The notes under the pieces were generated by a model that saw nothing but the letters and a program-made list of their open reading frames with translations, did no database searches and was not told where the DNA came from. Below, in pieces: positions 13,116 through 26,557 of a stretch of 64,000 bases of DNA (the first letter of the stretch is position 1; every line of letters begins with the position of its first letter). The DNA is from Notamacropus eugenii (taxonomy: Eukaryota > Chordata > Mammalia > Diprotodontia > Macropodidae), in the NCBI RefSeq assembly GCF_028372415.1, contig NC_092872.1, forward strand, positions 515,902,224-515,966,223, read 5' to 3'. The position numbers were made by a program, and so were the translations under genes.

Positions 13116-14394
13116 TAAAAATGTATACTATGGTAAACTGAAGCATTATATTGTGGGGTGGATCCCTAAGATTTTGTCTAAAGGTGCATATTGGTTTCAC
13201 AGATGTGTTTTCTACTGGTATCAGAATGCTTGTACCCTTAATTTAAAGAAAATTTTCTGGATCTGATGATAGTTTGATTACCCCTACCACCAATGCTGAT
13301 CACAATGAGTCTTGTTACCGCAGCTAATTTGTTATTGATTTCCTTTTAACCCAAATAAATATGATGATAGTAAAGTAACAAAAACAAAGGTCATGACCTT
13401 ACTGTGAGGAGGGAATTAAACCGTTGAGTAACATGCATTTTAGCTAAAAGTTACTCTGCTTTTGCCCATTATAATTTTGATATATATCTTTTCAATATTT
13501 GAATGTCTAAACTTAATTATAAAGAATTTAACAATATTTTATTTTAAGAAGATAATTTTCCCCTCTAAAACTAGAGGTAGTTTTACAGTTGAAGCTTTGT
13601 TAAATTTATTGAATTGTTAAATGTGATCAAATTGGGAGAGTACTAATTTTAGTACTTATTTCAGTAGTGTTAACCTTATGGAAGAAAACGCCAAAAATTT
13701 ATTTAATCTTTGTCTCTTTCCTATTCTGTCTTTGTTATTAGCAGAGTAATATGTTAATGTATGACTAACCTTAAACTGTAATTTTTGTAAAATATAGAAA
13801 TTTATCTTTTATTGCAGTTTTGATTGATGTACAGCTGTAGATATATGCTATCTTTGGGTTTAAATGAGATCTTTTTTGAGTATCACAACTTAATTCTAGT
13901 CAACCCTGTGTGTTTCTGTATTTAATGTTTAATACTCATCAGAACTTAATTTTCTTATCACTGTACTGCTGTTCCCTTATGACTCATAAGCATCACTGTC
14001 CCAGGACTGTTGAGGATAATGTGAGAAGAAAAGTTAAAAGTAGCGAGTGAGGTGGTGAATGACCTTTTTTCTTTTAAAAGTTTCTGTCATTTGAGAGATC
14101 ACAGCTGCCCCAGCATATAGGACAATGAAAAAGCTTATATTCATGGGTGTGTGTTTTGTTATATTGAGCAAGAATAATTAAGAATTGATGGGTCCCAATT
14201 CCAATGTATCTTGCTGTAACTATTCAATCAAGAATTATTATAATATAGATTTTATACAGTATATATTTAAATCTAAAAACTTTTTAAAATAGATTTAAAT
14301 ACGTTTCAGATGTATTAATATAGTAAAATCCTATGAAGAGGATGGATTCATAACCTGAGAAGCTTAACTGAGAATTTCAGGCATGCAGAAAAAG

Positions 14395-14520
14395 TAGAAT
14401 GTTCGTTATTTGAGGGTAGGGACTTTTTGGGGGGACAGAGGTGTCTTTTTTTCTCCAGAACCTAGCACAGTGCTTCACATACATAGCAGTCACTTGAATG
14501 TTTGTTGAATCAAATTGAAG
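14395..14520 (+). repeat. L2-like LINE 3' tail
   Basis: TTTGAGGGTAGGGAC, CCAGAACCTAGCACAGTGCT and TTGAATGTTTGTTGAATCAA occur in the order of an L2-type LINE 3' end. A short diverged copy. Confidence 0.65.
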
Positions 14521-14614
14521 TTATTTTTTTTTAATGTGCACCCCATCTTGAAAATTGTAAGCAGTTTGAGTTAATACATATAAAGTATTAATTATCTTGC
14601 CATAGGACAGAAAA

Positions 14615-14745
14615 ATAATTAGAGTAGTAATAGCTAGTATTTATTTAACACCTTAAGGTTTGCATATCATTTCTCATTTGTTAAGTTATGTGATCCTCAC
14701 AACAACTTTGTGAAATAAAACACTAAAACTATGTGAGGGTGTTTT
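14615..14745 (-). repeat. MIR/THER fragment
   Basis: TAGCTAGTATTTATTTAACACC, TTAAGGTTTGCATATCATTTC and GTGATCCTCACAACAAC match the distal part of an antisense MIR/THER-type SINE. Confidence 0.6.
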
Positions 14746-16618
14746 CTTTTTCTGTAATGAGTTTTTATTATTAAGGAATCTTAACTGTTTCCATATTGAA
14801 AAACCTACAGAATTTTGCCCGTGTATTAATGTAGTACTTTACAAAAACTTTAATCCTATTCATGAGAATCTTATTCCTAAAATACCTTGTCCTTTCAGGA
14901 GAATTCTAAATATAATATAGCAACTTTTAGCTTAGAGCTTCATTATAATTTATAGCAAGTTCCAAAATCTGAAAGTTACCCAGAAAGATAGTTTTACCCA
15001 GATAGTTTTGAGTAAACCATTCAAGGTCATGATCCTCAAAGTGGTGTGTCATTCCTTTCAGCTTCCTTTAGGTTTGTCAGCCCATAGAAATGCTCTCTTA
15101 ATGATGCCTTGAGTGTTTCTGGGCCCTGGGGAATTGTGGAGTTTCAGGTACTTCAGATACAAGTTGAACTGATGGGAATTCCTTGCTTTTCTTCTTTCTG
15201 CTTTGTGATAGAAAAAATAATTTAGAGGGTCAACTCTGGTTTCCATCAGTTTCGCTATTTGATCCTTTTTGCCACCAACACCAAAAATAGTCTCCTCAAT
15301 TCTTTAGGAGCAAGACAGTCAGGGACACAGTGAGCAAATGGGCGTTATTGTTAGACTTTTCAGAAGCAAATGTTATTTGTTCAACTCAGAAGATGGTGTG
15401 CCATTTATCACCATTAGTTATTGCCCTGTTGACAGTCCTCTATTGGTTAGCCTTTAATCAACCAAAGTTAGGGTGTAGCTTTATTCTGGTTGTATGAGTC
15501 TTTTATGAACTTCTCAGAGAAACACAGCAGGCATTTTTTTTTTAATAGAACTGCGACAGTAAGGGAGTTTTTCAGTTTCTTTACATAGGTAAGTACATAT
15601 ACCGGGTCTTCTGTTAACATAGACTTGTTTGTTGGAAATGTACATTATTAACTTACTATGATAATAATTTAGTATTACCAGGAAGAAGAACTTAACAGAA
15701 TTTATCTTGGTTTCCATTTTGGTTTTTGCAAGAAATTTTTTGTGCTCTGATATGATTTCAGTATTCCACTTCCTGTATCATTAGTGCTGGGTAAATGAGT
15801 AGTAGACTTCAGGTCAGTGGAAGTAAAATTTAAAATAAGCAATATTTTGTATAGCCTTTAAAATTCATACTTTGTGCTTATTAGGAAGGCTGGAGCCATT
15901 TTCAGTTATGAGAGTACAAAATATCAAAGCTAAGTACATTAAAAAATAACTGAAGATTTTATATAGCAAAATGCCACAGTCAGGCTTGACTGTGAACAGA
16001 TTTGATCCCTGTCTGAAATTTTTCTTTGTGTTTGAGATTCTTCATACCTTTTTCAAATACAACTAAGGATCCTTAACTTTATTTTATTTTTTGGTAAGGG
16101 GCTTCTATGTGCATGGTAAAAACTAAAAAGAATGATCATAGTAAGGACCAAATAGGTCTTTATTTTCACTGGAACAACAATATATTTCTGTAGTTCTTGA
16201 CAACTTACAGCAGTTTTCTTCACCACCTCTACAATTGAAAAAAAGCAGTTAGAAATGAGGGCACTTGCCCAAGATCTGTAGCTAATATGTAGTGGGTTAG
16301 AACTTAAACCCAGATCTTCATCCAGCTGCTTCTCCAATTAAATTAGTCCTTGCTAGATATTCAATTTTTCTTTCTCATTAAAATTCCTAAAAATGGGGAA
16401 AGTGAGATACTATCTGGAGGTTGTTGTCATAATTGATGGGCTTTGCTGAAGAAATAATACAAATAAGCAAGAGTACCTGATTCTGTTCAAATCTTTCATT
16501 GGGATACTAAGCTGGCATAGTTTGTTTGAGGGTGTGTAAGATTTTTCCCTTCCTTTTCTAAGCCAAAACAGCCATTAGCTTAGCTGTTACTAGTGTTGCT
16601 AGAATGATAGCTGGACAT

Positions 16619-16663
16619 AACCTACTTCCTTTCTGACTGTAAACCTACTTCCTTTCTGACTGT
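16619..16663. repeat. 22-bp perfect tandem duplication
   Basis: AACCTACTTCCTTTCTGACTGT occurs twice in a row (16619-16640 and 16642-16663, with one extra A between). The copies are identical, so the duplication is recent or has been homogenised. It lies in intron 2 with no feature near it. Confidence 0.9.
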
Positions 16664-18124
16664 CTGTGATGAGATGGGGCAATTGGTAAAGTTATCATTT
16701 CTTAAATGGTGTTAATTAGGCTTGAAAGTTAATGTTGTGTTAGCATAAGTAAAGTTTGCACCTTGTTCATGTTATATCCTTCCTTATTCCTAGATGAAGA
16801 TTAAGCAATAGCTGGAGTTGCTTCAGGGAAAGGAATGATTAGGCTTTCTACTTCATAAAAATCAAAATATTCCATTTCTGAAGGTAACTTGGTATACTGG
16901 GAAATGGATTAAAGAATTTTTAGCCTATATAAGTAGGTATTTGTTTTTCCTACCTTTGTCTACCTCACAGGACCAACTCTTAGGAAGAAATTTCCTTTGT
17001 ATTTGTAGTGATTTGGGTTCATCTTTGTTTTACTGCAAGGTTACAGGTGATAATGATAAAAATATTTGACATTTATTACTTTCTCAGAAAATTTGTGTCC
17101 TGGGTTTATAAGTAAATGGTTAGCCAACCTCATCAAGACTAATATTTACCCTTAGCCCTAAACAATTGGTATGTTCTTAGGCTATAAAACTTGATAAGGA
17201 GGAGACAGGATCAGTTCTTCAGCATGAATTTCACATCAGTCTGTTAAATTTGAACAGTAATCATCACTTGGTTTGTTAGATGCCTCTATTTTCAAAATGC
17301 TTAGATGTATTTAAATTTAAATAAACTAGCTACATTTTTAAACTTTTTAAATTTGTTCCCATAAAGCATTGAGTTTTTTTTTCAAAAAGTAGCAATTTTC
17401 TTTTGGATGATTTTGAATCTTGATTTGTACCAGGGTATATTGACTGAAATCTAGGTTCCTTTATATGTAATAAAACTGATCTTTGGGATGTTTAACTTTG
17501 TTATTTATTGGGGTTAGACATCCTAAGGGCATTGACAGTTTCTGAAGTCCAGATGATGAAAAAGTCCCATTCTCAGTGTTGCTGTAGAGAATTGTAGCTG
17601 AGGAGGCTAAAAAGCCACGGCTTTACTCTAAGCTTCATGAGTTCCATAAATTTTGTATTTCCCTGAGCTTTTAATAAATATTAATGAAATAAATTGAGTG
17701 AATGCTAGAATGAACCTTTCTCAAGAGTACAGGTTCTTCAAAAGCAGGCCAAAGCCATATCCCTATGCCTTTCGTTTGTAGCTCTAATAGCAAATTTCTG
17801 TCCTCTTCATTCATGGTTACTGCTGTAGGAACCTAGGTATGGGCAGGGTTGTAGTAAGGGATATTGTGATTCTACTTGTTTAAATATATGTATAAATTTA
17901 TAAATATAAATAAATTTCTGAATGCCAGAAAATTCTTCTCTTTGTGATATTGAAGTATTTACTTTGTATTAGGTCATGTTACTGTGAAGCCTTTAAAATA
18001 AAAAGCCTCTGGTGGAGCTAATAGGGTGTAATTTTTAAACCTTGCCTGGAGTACCCACATGCCTTGTTCCCTTGTGTTCAGGAGCAAAAGTGAAGGATTG
18101 AGCTCTCAAACACCCTGTTAGGTG

Positions 18125-18320
18125 ACTTAAGTCACAGGATTTTAGAGTTGGAAGAGATGATAGAGATCAACTAGATTCTAGTCTAACCCCGTTGTTTCAC
18201 AGGTGAGAAAACTGAAGTCCAGAAAGGTTAAGGGTTTGTTTATGGAGCAGAACTCAGGTCAAACCTAGAACTTCTGAATGCAAATCTAAAGCTGCTTCAC
18301 TTCTACCAATTTACCTGGGA
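18125..18320 (-). repeat. MIR / THER-type SINE fragment
   Basis: Antisense order of a MIR-class element: GGATTTTAGAGTTGGAAGAGATGATAG, TTTCACAGGTGAGAAAACTGAAGTCC, AGAACTCAGGTCAAACCTAG and a final CTGCTTCACTTCTACC. Diverged. Confidence 0.7.
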
Positions 18321-20379
18321 AAGAAGTCACTGGGGTGTGAGGCTGCATTGAAAGGAGCATATGGAGTAGGTAGAGTGGGCCATTGCATGTTCAACACTCT
18401 ACTTAGTTATCTTTAAGTTCTTAACTACAGAAATTTTTGGTTTCATTAGTATGGATATTACAACTCTCTTTGCCTTAGTTAAATGAGTTGTTTTGACCAA
18501 AGCAATCAATCTCCAAATGGTATCCCTTCTGGTGATGAGTCCTTTCATAATTAGCTACAGATTGTCAGAAGTCACAGGGAAAACCAAGTCCATCTTAGAG
18601 TTATTTAAAACTGGTAGGACTTGCTAGGGCTAGCAAAGTGCCAGAATACATTAAAGAACCCAGGGTAACCTCCACTGTATAAGCAGGACTTAAGTGAAAA
18701 CTTTCTTAAAATCTTCCTTTAAATTGCACATAATCCAATCTACTTCCATGGGGTAGAGAAGAACTGATTGGGGCCTTCTTATTATCTCTCCTTAGACAAA
18801 ACTTTGAGTGTTTAATTGTGTTGATTCTGTCACTGCTTCTCATACTATAGGTTATCAACCCCCCAATCTCTACTCAGGAAAATAACAGTATTGACACAAG
18901 GAGCTAAGCACTGCAGTATGTCCCTATTTTCTTCCTCCATCTATTCTTGGCCTCTGTTTTAGTTGAATATTCTTTAGTGTTCATTAATATTTAGGAAACT
19001 ACTTAATTAGCAGACAAGAACAGTACATAAACACAATTCCAATTATTTTACTATATTGTCAATAAACAGAGTGACCTCACTGACTCCACGGTGATGTAAT
19101 CTTTGTATTTTACCAGGCAGGTAAGCAATAAGCTAGAAATAGTAGGACCTGTGAATTATGGCTGGAATCAGCACTAATTAGCCTTTGCTCTCAATCTTTT
19201 TGACAAATTTTTACCAAAAGAATCAAATCCATCAAAGAAAGAGAAAGTATATTAACAGTAAGAGATGCGGTGGAAACTGTAGGGATCCATTTGTGGAGGC
19301 TAATAATGCAGACTTTAACTTAGCTGGTTCTAGGTGTAATGAGTTGCATTTTTTTTTTCTGTGTACCTTACAATAAGAAATGACACTTCTCTAAATCCTT
19401 TAACTCAACCTAAAGGAGCACTAACTAAAGAGATAAGGCTTTGTGTCTGATGTATCAGTGCTTACAAATAAACAAATTTACGGCCCAAATCCTAAAAGAC
19501 TCTTCTCAAGTTTTCAGAATTCTGAGTTGATCAGTTAAGTATCAGGTGCTAGTTAATCTGGAAAGCTTTAAAATATCTTCAGTTGAGCCAGGTAGACACT
19601 TAGGATTCTTGTTGTTGTTTACAGGAGAAAGTTATATGAGCTGTTTTATAAAAGTTTCCTTCAATGTTACTCTTATACTATCAGTTTCAATTATACTGAT
19701 TCCAGGAGAGCCAAAAAGATATATATTGGAAATGTTTACTATTTCTCCATGAGGCAGAGAAAATCAGTATCGTCAGTCTTTCCTTGAGCAAATTTCAGTT
19801 TCTAAGGTGAGTTGAAATTTACATGGAATGGCCCAAATCCTGGAGGTTTGATTTGTCTGGGAAATTTTTGAATTGAGCAGAGATGAAAGATACAGTAGCT
19901 CTTTTTTGCCCCCTCCTATTTCAGTCATGTTCTAATTATTGATCAGTATTCTTTTTAATTAGCCCATTACAGTTTCATATTTCCTATACAAAAGCCTCTC
20001 TAACTGCTAAGAGTGCCTTAAAGGTGTCAGAACTAGTTTATTTGGACTAATAAGAAATCAAACTAAGGTATTTTTTTTGGAAGATCATTTAATCTTAGGC
20101 TAATTTTGTCAAAAGTTTAACAAATAAGTAAAATTTACCTTTACAGTGTTGGTTCTGAGCTCTCATATAGTGATTACAAAAACATTTGTTTGCAACACAA
20201 GTGGCTTAGTCTTCTTTCTGTAGTTGGCCTAACATTAAAGAAATTGTGTTAATCTTACTAAGTAGTCAAGAAGACCCAGTATATTATAACTTAATGGTTA
20301 TTATGCATATTTGACTTTATCTTTTTCAATTGGTGATTAAATCAAATTATATTGTTTAGCTTTATTTTAATTTTCATAA

Positions 20380-20575
20380 TATGGTCAAAAGAATTTTGAA
20401 TCAGAGAACCTAGGTTCAAATCTTGGTTCTGACACTTACCTCCCTTGTCACCTTGGAGCAAGTCATTTAATGGGCTTGAGTCTCTTTATTTTCTATAGGA
20501 AATATATATTTCTATTTTCGATAGAAACAGTTTGGATTAGATGATCTCTGAGGCCTCTTCTAAAACACTAAATCC
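20380..20575 (+). repeat. MIR / CORE-SINE fragment
   Basis: Sense order: GAATCAGAGAACCTAGGTTCAAATC (B box GTTCAAATC), then CACCTTGGAGCAAGTCATTTAA, then TTGGATTAGATGATCTCTGAGG. Split by a short AT-rich insertion near 20500-20530. Confidence 0.75.
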
Positions 20576-21412
20576 TGTGATTTTTGTTTGGACTTTATCA
20601 GGCATTTTAAGTTCAGATGATTTGAGTCAAGTTTCTGGATCTCCATTTATTACTCTGAATTTGAATTACATTATGAAGTTAAATTTTTTTAACAAAAAAA
20701 GTTATATTACAGTGTTGGGTGTATTGGCTACATTATAGGTATGGCTAGAGGTTTAAGTTTAAAAGAATACTTTATAGGGAGGGTTGTTAACCCTAGCATT
20801 TGGAAAGATCTGCTTTAGTACTGGGTTCTCCATATCCTAGCATGTCTTCTTTCTTCTCCCATCTTTAAAAACAAAGCATTTTCTTCAGTTTTGCATAGTT
20901 TCCATAAATAGGTCTATCCTGGGGTAATATACAAACATGCACTGGACTTCCTGGACAGCAAAAACTAATTTCCTTTGGTGTCTGCCACTATCTAGTAAAT
21001 AAGAATTAGGCCTCTCAAGAATTGTGCTGTCCCTCAAAGAGTAATATCTCACTTCACTTAAAACAGTTGGTCCTCTGGTTCTTTATTTTGAGTTTGTCAG
21101 AGTTGAGTTTCTGTTTGTTTTAGGAATTAGCAGGTGAACTGAGATTTAGAAAGACTGTATTTATGATCACTACAGTTCAAATGTCTGCTTCACTCAGTAA
21201 ATTTTCATTTTCCCATGGTGATTAGACACTTTAAACTGTAATGAAACTTTGTTAAATTAGAAAGGTTGGGGGATACTTGTTCTATCACCCCATTGAGAAC
21301 AAACTAGATGGAAAAGCATAACTACCTTTTTGTCAGGTTCTGCATAGTAGTGTTCATGATTCCAGCATCAAGCATTGGGTACAGCAAGTAATGAAAATTG
21401 TATGCATTTTGA

Positions 21413-21592
<180 letters not shown>

Positions 21593-21959
21593 TAAGTGGT
21601 TGGAACAGTGATTTTGGCAGCTATTAGGGAATTTAATTCTTTATTATTGTTGATACCTTTATAAAAATAAGCATTTCCCAATATAATCTCTCTCTCCTAC
21701 CTACATTGAACCTTCCTTTGTAACAAAGAAAAACAGGTAAGCAAAACTAACTGATGAAGCAACTAAATCTAATCTATGAAGCATTGTCGTCCTCCTGTTC
21801 TACAAGAATGCATACCATCTTCTGTTCTCTCAAACCAAGATTGTTTATTACGGTTAAGTGTAGTGCTGCAGACTTTTAGAGTTGTTTTTTAATTTTTGCT
21901 TTGTAATTATTGTATACTAGTCTCTTGGTTCAGCAGAGCAGAGAAAGCACTGCTTCATA

Positions 21960-22325
21960 CAAGTCGTCTCTGTTTTTGACTTCTTCATTCATTTTTTATG
22001 GCAAATGAATTCATTCTACGGTTTGTTCAGCCATTCCCAGTTGATGAGTTATTACTTTGTTTCCAGTTTTTGCTACCACCATGAAGAGTTCTATAAATAT
22101 TTTATGTATATGTAGGATCTTTTTGACATTGACATCCTTAAGATATAAGGGCATTTCATTTTTATAAAAGTTTTATGATGTTTTTAAAAATATCACCGTC
22201 ACTTTCCAAAATCCATGCTCCCTATTATCATCTATGTTCTTCTAACAAAGAAATATAGTTAATTAAATAAACAGATAAATACATTGACCAAGCCTTAACA
22301 GTATGTACCTCATTGCAAACTCAAA
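21960..22325 (-). mobile_element. L1 3' end, truncated
   Basis: On the plus strand the phrases TGTTCAGCCATTCCCAGTTGATGAG, TTTGCTACCACCATGAAGAGTTCTATAAATATTTT are the reverse complement of the marsupial L1 3' region (isolated-element phrase TGGGAATGGCTGAACAAA). The part at 22250-22325 resembles the 3' UTR seen also at 55560-55640. The ORF2 coding part is missing. Confidence 0.65.
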
Positions 22326-22334
22326 GTCCACCCC

Positions 22335-22565
22335 CTCTGCTTAAAGGAGGGAAGTTTGTGACTGATCGCTGGGAGCTATCACTTGTAATTTTTCCAGCCT
22401 GGTGGCTCCATGTTCCTGAGGGGATTCATCATATTGGTGTCAGACTTAGTGCAGGCACCCAATTGACTTAGCCCACTACAGTTTAAAACTCCCCAAGCTC
22501 AGTGATCTACCAGCCTCCACCTATCCAGAAGGAGGATTACAGGTGTATACCATCATGCTTGGCTC
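22335..22565 (-). mobile_element. 7SL RNA-derived SINE (or 7SL pseudogene), antisense to ADNP
   Basis: On the minus strand the element begins near 22565 with a degraded form of the 7SL 5' end (ATGGTATACACCTGTAATCC, then GGAGGCTGGTAGATCACTGAGCTTGGGGAGTT). It continues through GGGCTGTAGTGGGCTAAG, CGATCGGGTG-like CAATTGGGTG, CTGCACTAAGTCTGACA, CAATATGATGAA and GGAGCCACCAGGCTGG. These blocks follow 7SL RNA in order from its 5' end to roughly nucleotide 150, so part of the S domain is kept, unlike primate Alu. It sits between two L1 3'-end pieces. 7SL-derived SINEs are known from opossum; whether this is such a SINE or a truncated 7SL retropseudogene needs a library comparison. Confidence 0.75.
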
Positions 22566-22790
22566 ATTCATATTTTCTTACATCACAATATACCATTCTT
22601 TACCACAGTTTGTTCAGGCCTTCCTTAATTGATGGGTGCCCACTTATTTCTTGTTTGGAGGTTTTGCTGTTAGAAAGTACTGCTATGAACATGTTAGTGT
22701 AGATGGAGTCTTTCTGTCTGCCTTGACCTTGGAGCATAAGGGTAATCAATTTTCCTTCCTTCCTGAAGGAAACAATCATGAAAGTAAGTA
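22566..22790 (-). mobile_element. L1 3' end fragment
   Basis: Antisense L1 phrases: ACAATATACCATTCTTTACCACAG, TTGTTCAGGCCTTCCTTAATTGATGGG, TTTTGCTGTTAGAAAGTACTGCTATGAAC, ACCTTGGAGCATAAGGG. It adjoins the 7SL-derived SINE. Confidence 0.65.
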
Positions 22791-23400
22791 GGATCTTAAC
22801 AGTTGCTGTCTTGATAAGCTTCAGCTAACACATGTTCCTAAAACTATTACATGTGTAAGGTTTAGAAGGATTATAATTTGTAAATTGCCTCCTCCCTCTA
22901 GGAATTGAAACCAAACTTTAGCAACATTTATTGGACCTTTGACCCAGCATAGTAGTAGACAAGTCTTAACAGTTCTGTTATTTTAATAGTGAGTTGGCAG
23001 TGAAAGGCCACAGTTTCAAAAACAACTTTTAAGAACATCAGAAAGTGATGAAATAGATTTTGGAGGGAGGAGGGGACACAAATACTTTTTTCCTGAAACT
23101 TATTAATAAATAACGTGTAAATAATACATACTAATGCTTCTCAAGTGTGCAATTGTATGTTTATTATATTCCATGTGTGGAAGTATATCCTCTAAATCTA
23201 CAAAGTGCCAGACAAACCTTCTTGAGAGGAGATAGAGGTAGAATGGGTAGAATTATTCATAATCAGTGGAATCATTTCTGGAATAAATGTCAGTCCAATA
23301 ATTATGAATGCAAATGTTAAAATATTTATAACTGGAATTTTATTTGTACCTCCTATAACACTTATTACTTATTGCTTTGTAGACTGGGTTTTCTTTTTGT

Positions 23401-23469
23401 GAACTTTATTCTGTGTTATGCTGTAAGCTCTAAGGAAACTTTATTCTGTGCTATACTCTAACCTCTAAG
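23401..23469. repeat. imperfect 35-bp tandem duplication
   Basis: GAACTTTATTCTGTG...CTCTAAG (23401-23434) is followed directly by a second copy at 23435-23469 with about five differences. It lies in an AT-rich intron and has no evident function. Confidence 0.85.
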
Positions 23470-24009
23470 AAACCTTTGTATTCCCTACAGGAACATAAAA
23501 CTTTTTAACATAATAGGTTTTTAAATGTTCATTCAAAAATGAGTAAGATATATTTTTATGTAATTGATATATACATACAGACACAGACACACAGAATTTT
23601 TCATCCAAGTACTTTGGAGAGACAATCTTTAAGAATTCATTTTGATAATGTAGAGAAGAGCTGATCCTCTGTCAACAAATTTCTATAGATTAGGACTCTG
23701 CTGGTCAGTATAGCAGTTCTGATAACTTCTCCATGTACCCCTTTCATCAAAGGGTCAGCCAAATTTAGTTCATAAAACACTCCTGTTTTTAAGAAAATAT
23801 GTACCTGTAAAGGAACACTCCTCTGCATATATTTTACATTAATATAAATTTTTTTTCTGTTTTCAGAAAGTTGACTTAGGAGAGCTTAAAATTTGGGGTC
23901 TAACCACATGAATGAAATATACTAAATTGTAAGACCTGAAGTATGATAGAGAACTGATGGGAAAAGAACTGTAATGAAAAATGCTTTATATTTATGCATT
24001 GATTATGAC

Positions 24010-24480
24010 ATAAGATTTCTGCAATTTCTTTGACTAGCTCACTGACTTTGTTTGGAAAAGTCTGGTTGAAAAAGAACATTATACCATCAGTTTGAGGAAC
24101 GGCTAAACAAGTTATGGTGTAAAAATGTAAAGGAATATCACTGTGCCATAAGAAGCAACAAATATCAAAAATTCACAGAATATGAGAACACAAGTACTGC
24201 ACAGAGTGAAGTAAGCAGAACCAGAAGAAAAGGATAACATAAAATGACTACAACATTGTAAACAGAGAAAACAAAAAGATACAACAATACCATGTAATTC
24301 TAACATTAAACTTGGTCCCAGGGAAGAGTTGATAAAACGTACCTCCCTCCCCTTTTTGCAAAGGAGGAGACTATGTGTTGAATATTGCATGTACTGTCAG
24401 CCTCTGAATGCTTAGATTTGTGCTGTTGAACTGCATTTCACTTTTTCTCAAAGGATTGTGCACAGTTTAGGGTGGAGGAA
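24010..24480 (+). mobile_element. L1 3' end, sense
   Basis: Typical marsupial L1 3' phrases in order: GAGGAACGGCTAAACAAGTTATGG, GAATATCACTGTGCCATAAGAA, CTGCACAGAGTGAAGTAAGCAGAACCAG and AACATTGTAAACAGAG, followed by the 3' UTR-like GGAAGAGTTGATAAAACG. Related to 39000-39430 and 40100-40560. Confidence 0.7.
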
Positions 24481-24664
24481 ATGGAGAGATTCAGAAATAG
24501 AGGTGACCAAAAAAAATACTTTTTAAAGAATGATTTGTGATACTGTGTACCTTTTGGGGATTTTCATAGAATGTTCTACCTGAGGCATATGAACAGTTTT
24601 TCCCCTGTGCTTGCTTCTTGAAAAATAAGGACATCATGTGCCATCCCCTTTAAGAAGAAGTTGA

Positions 24665-26557
<1,893 letters not shown>

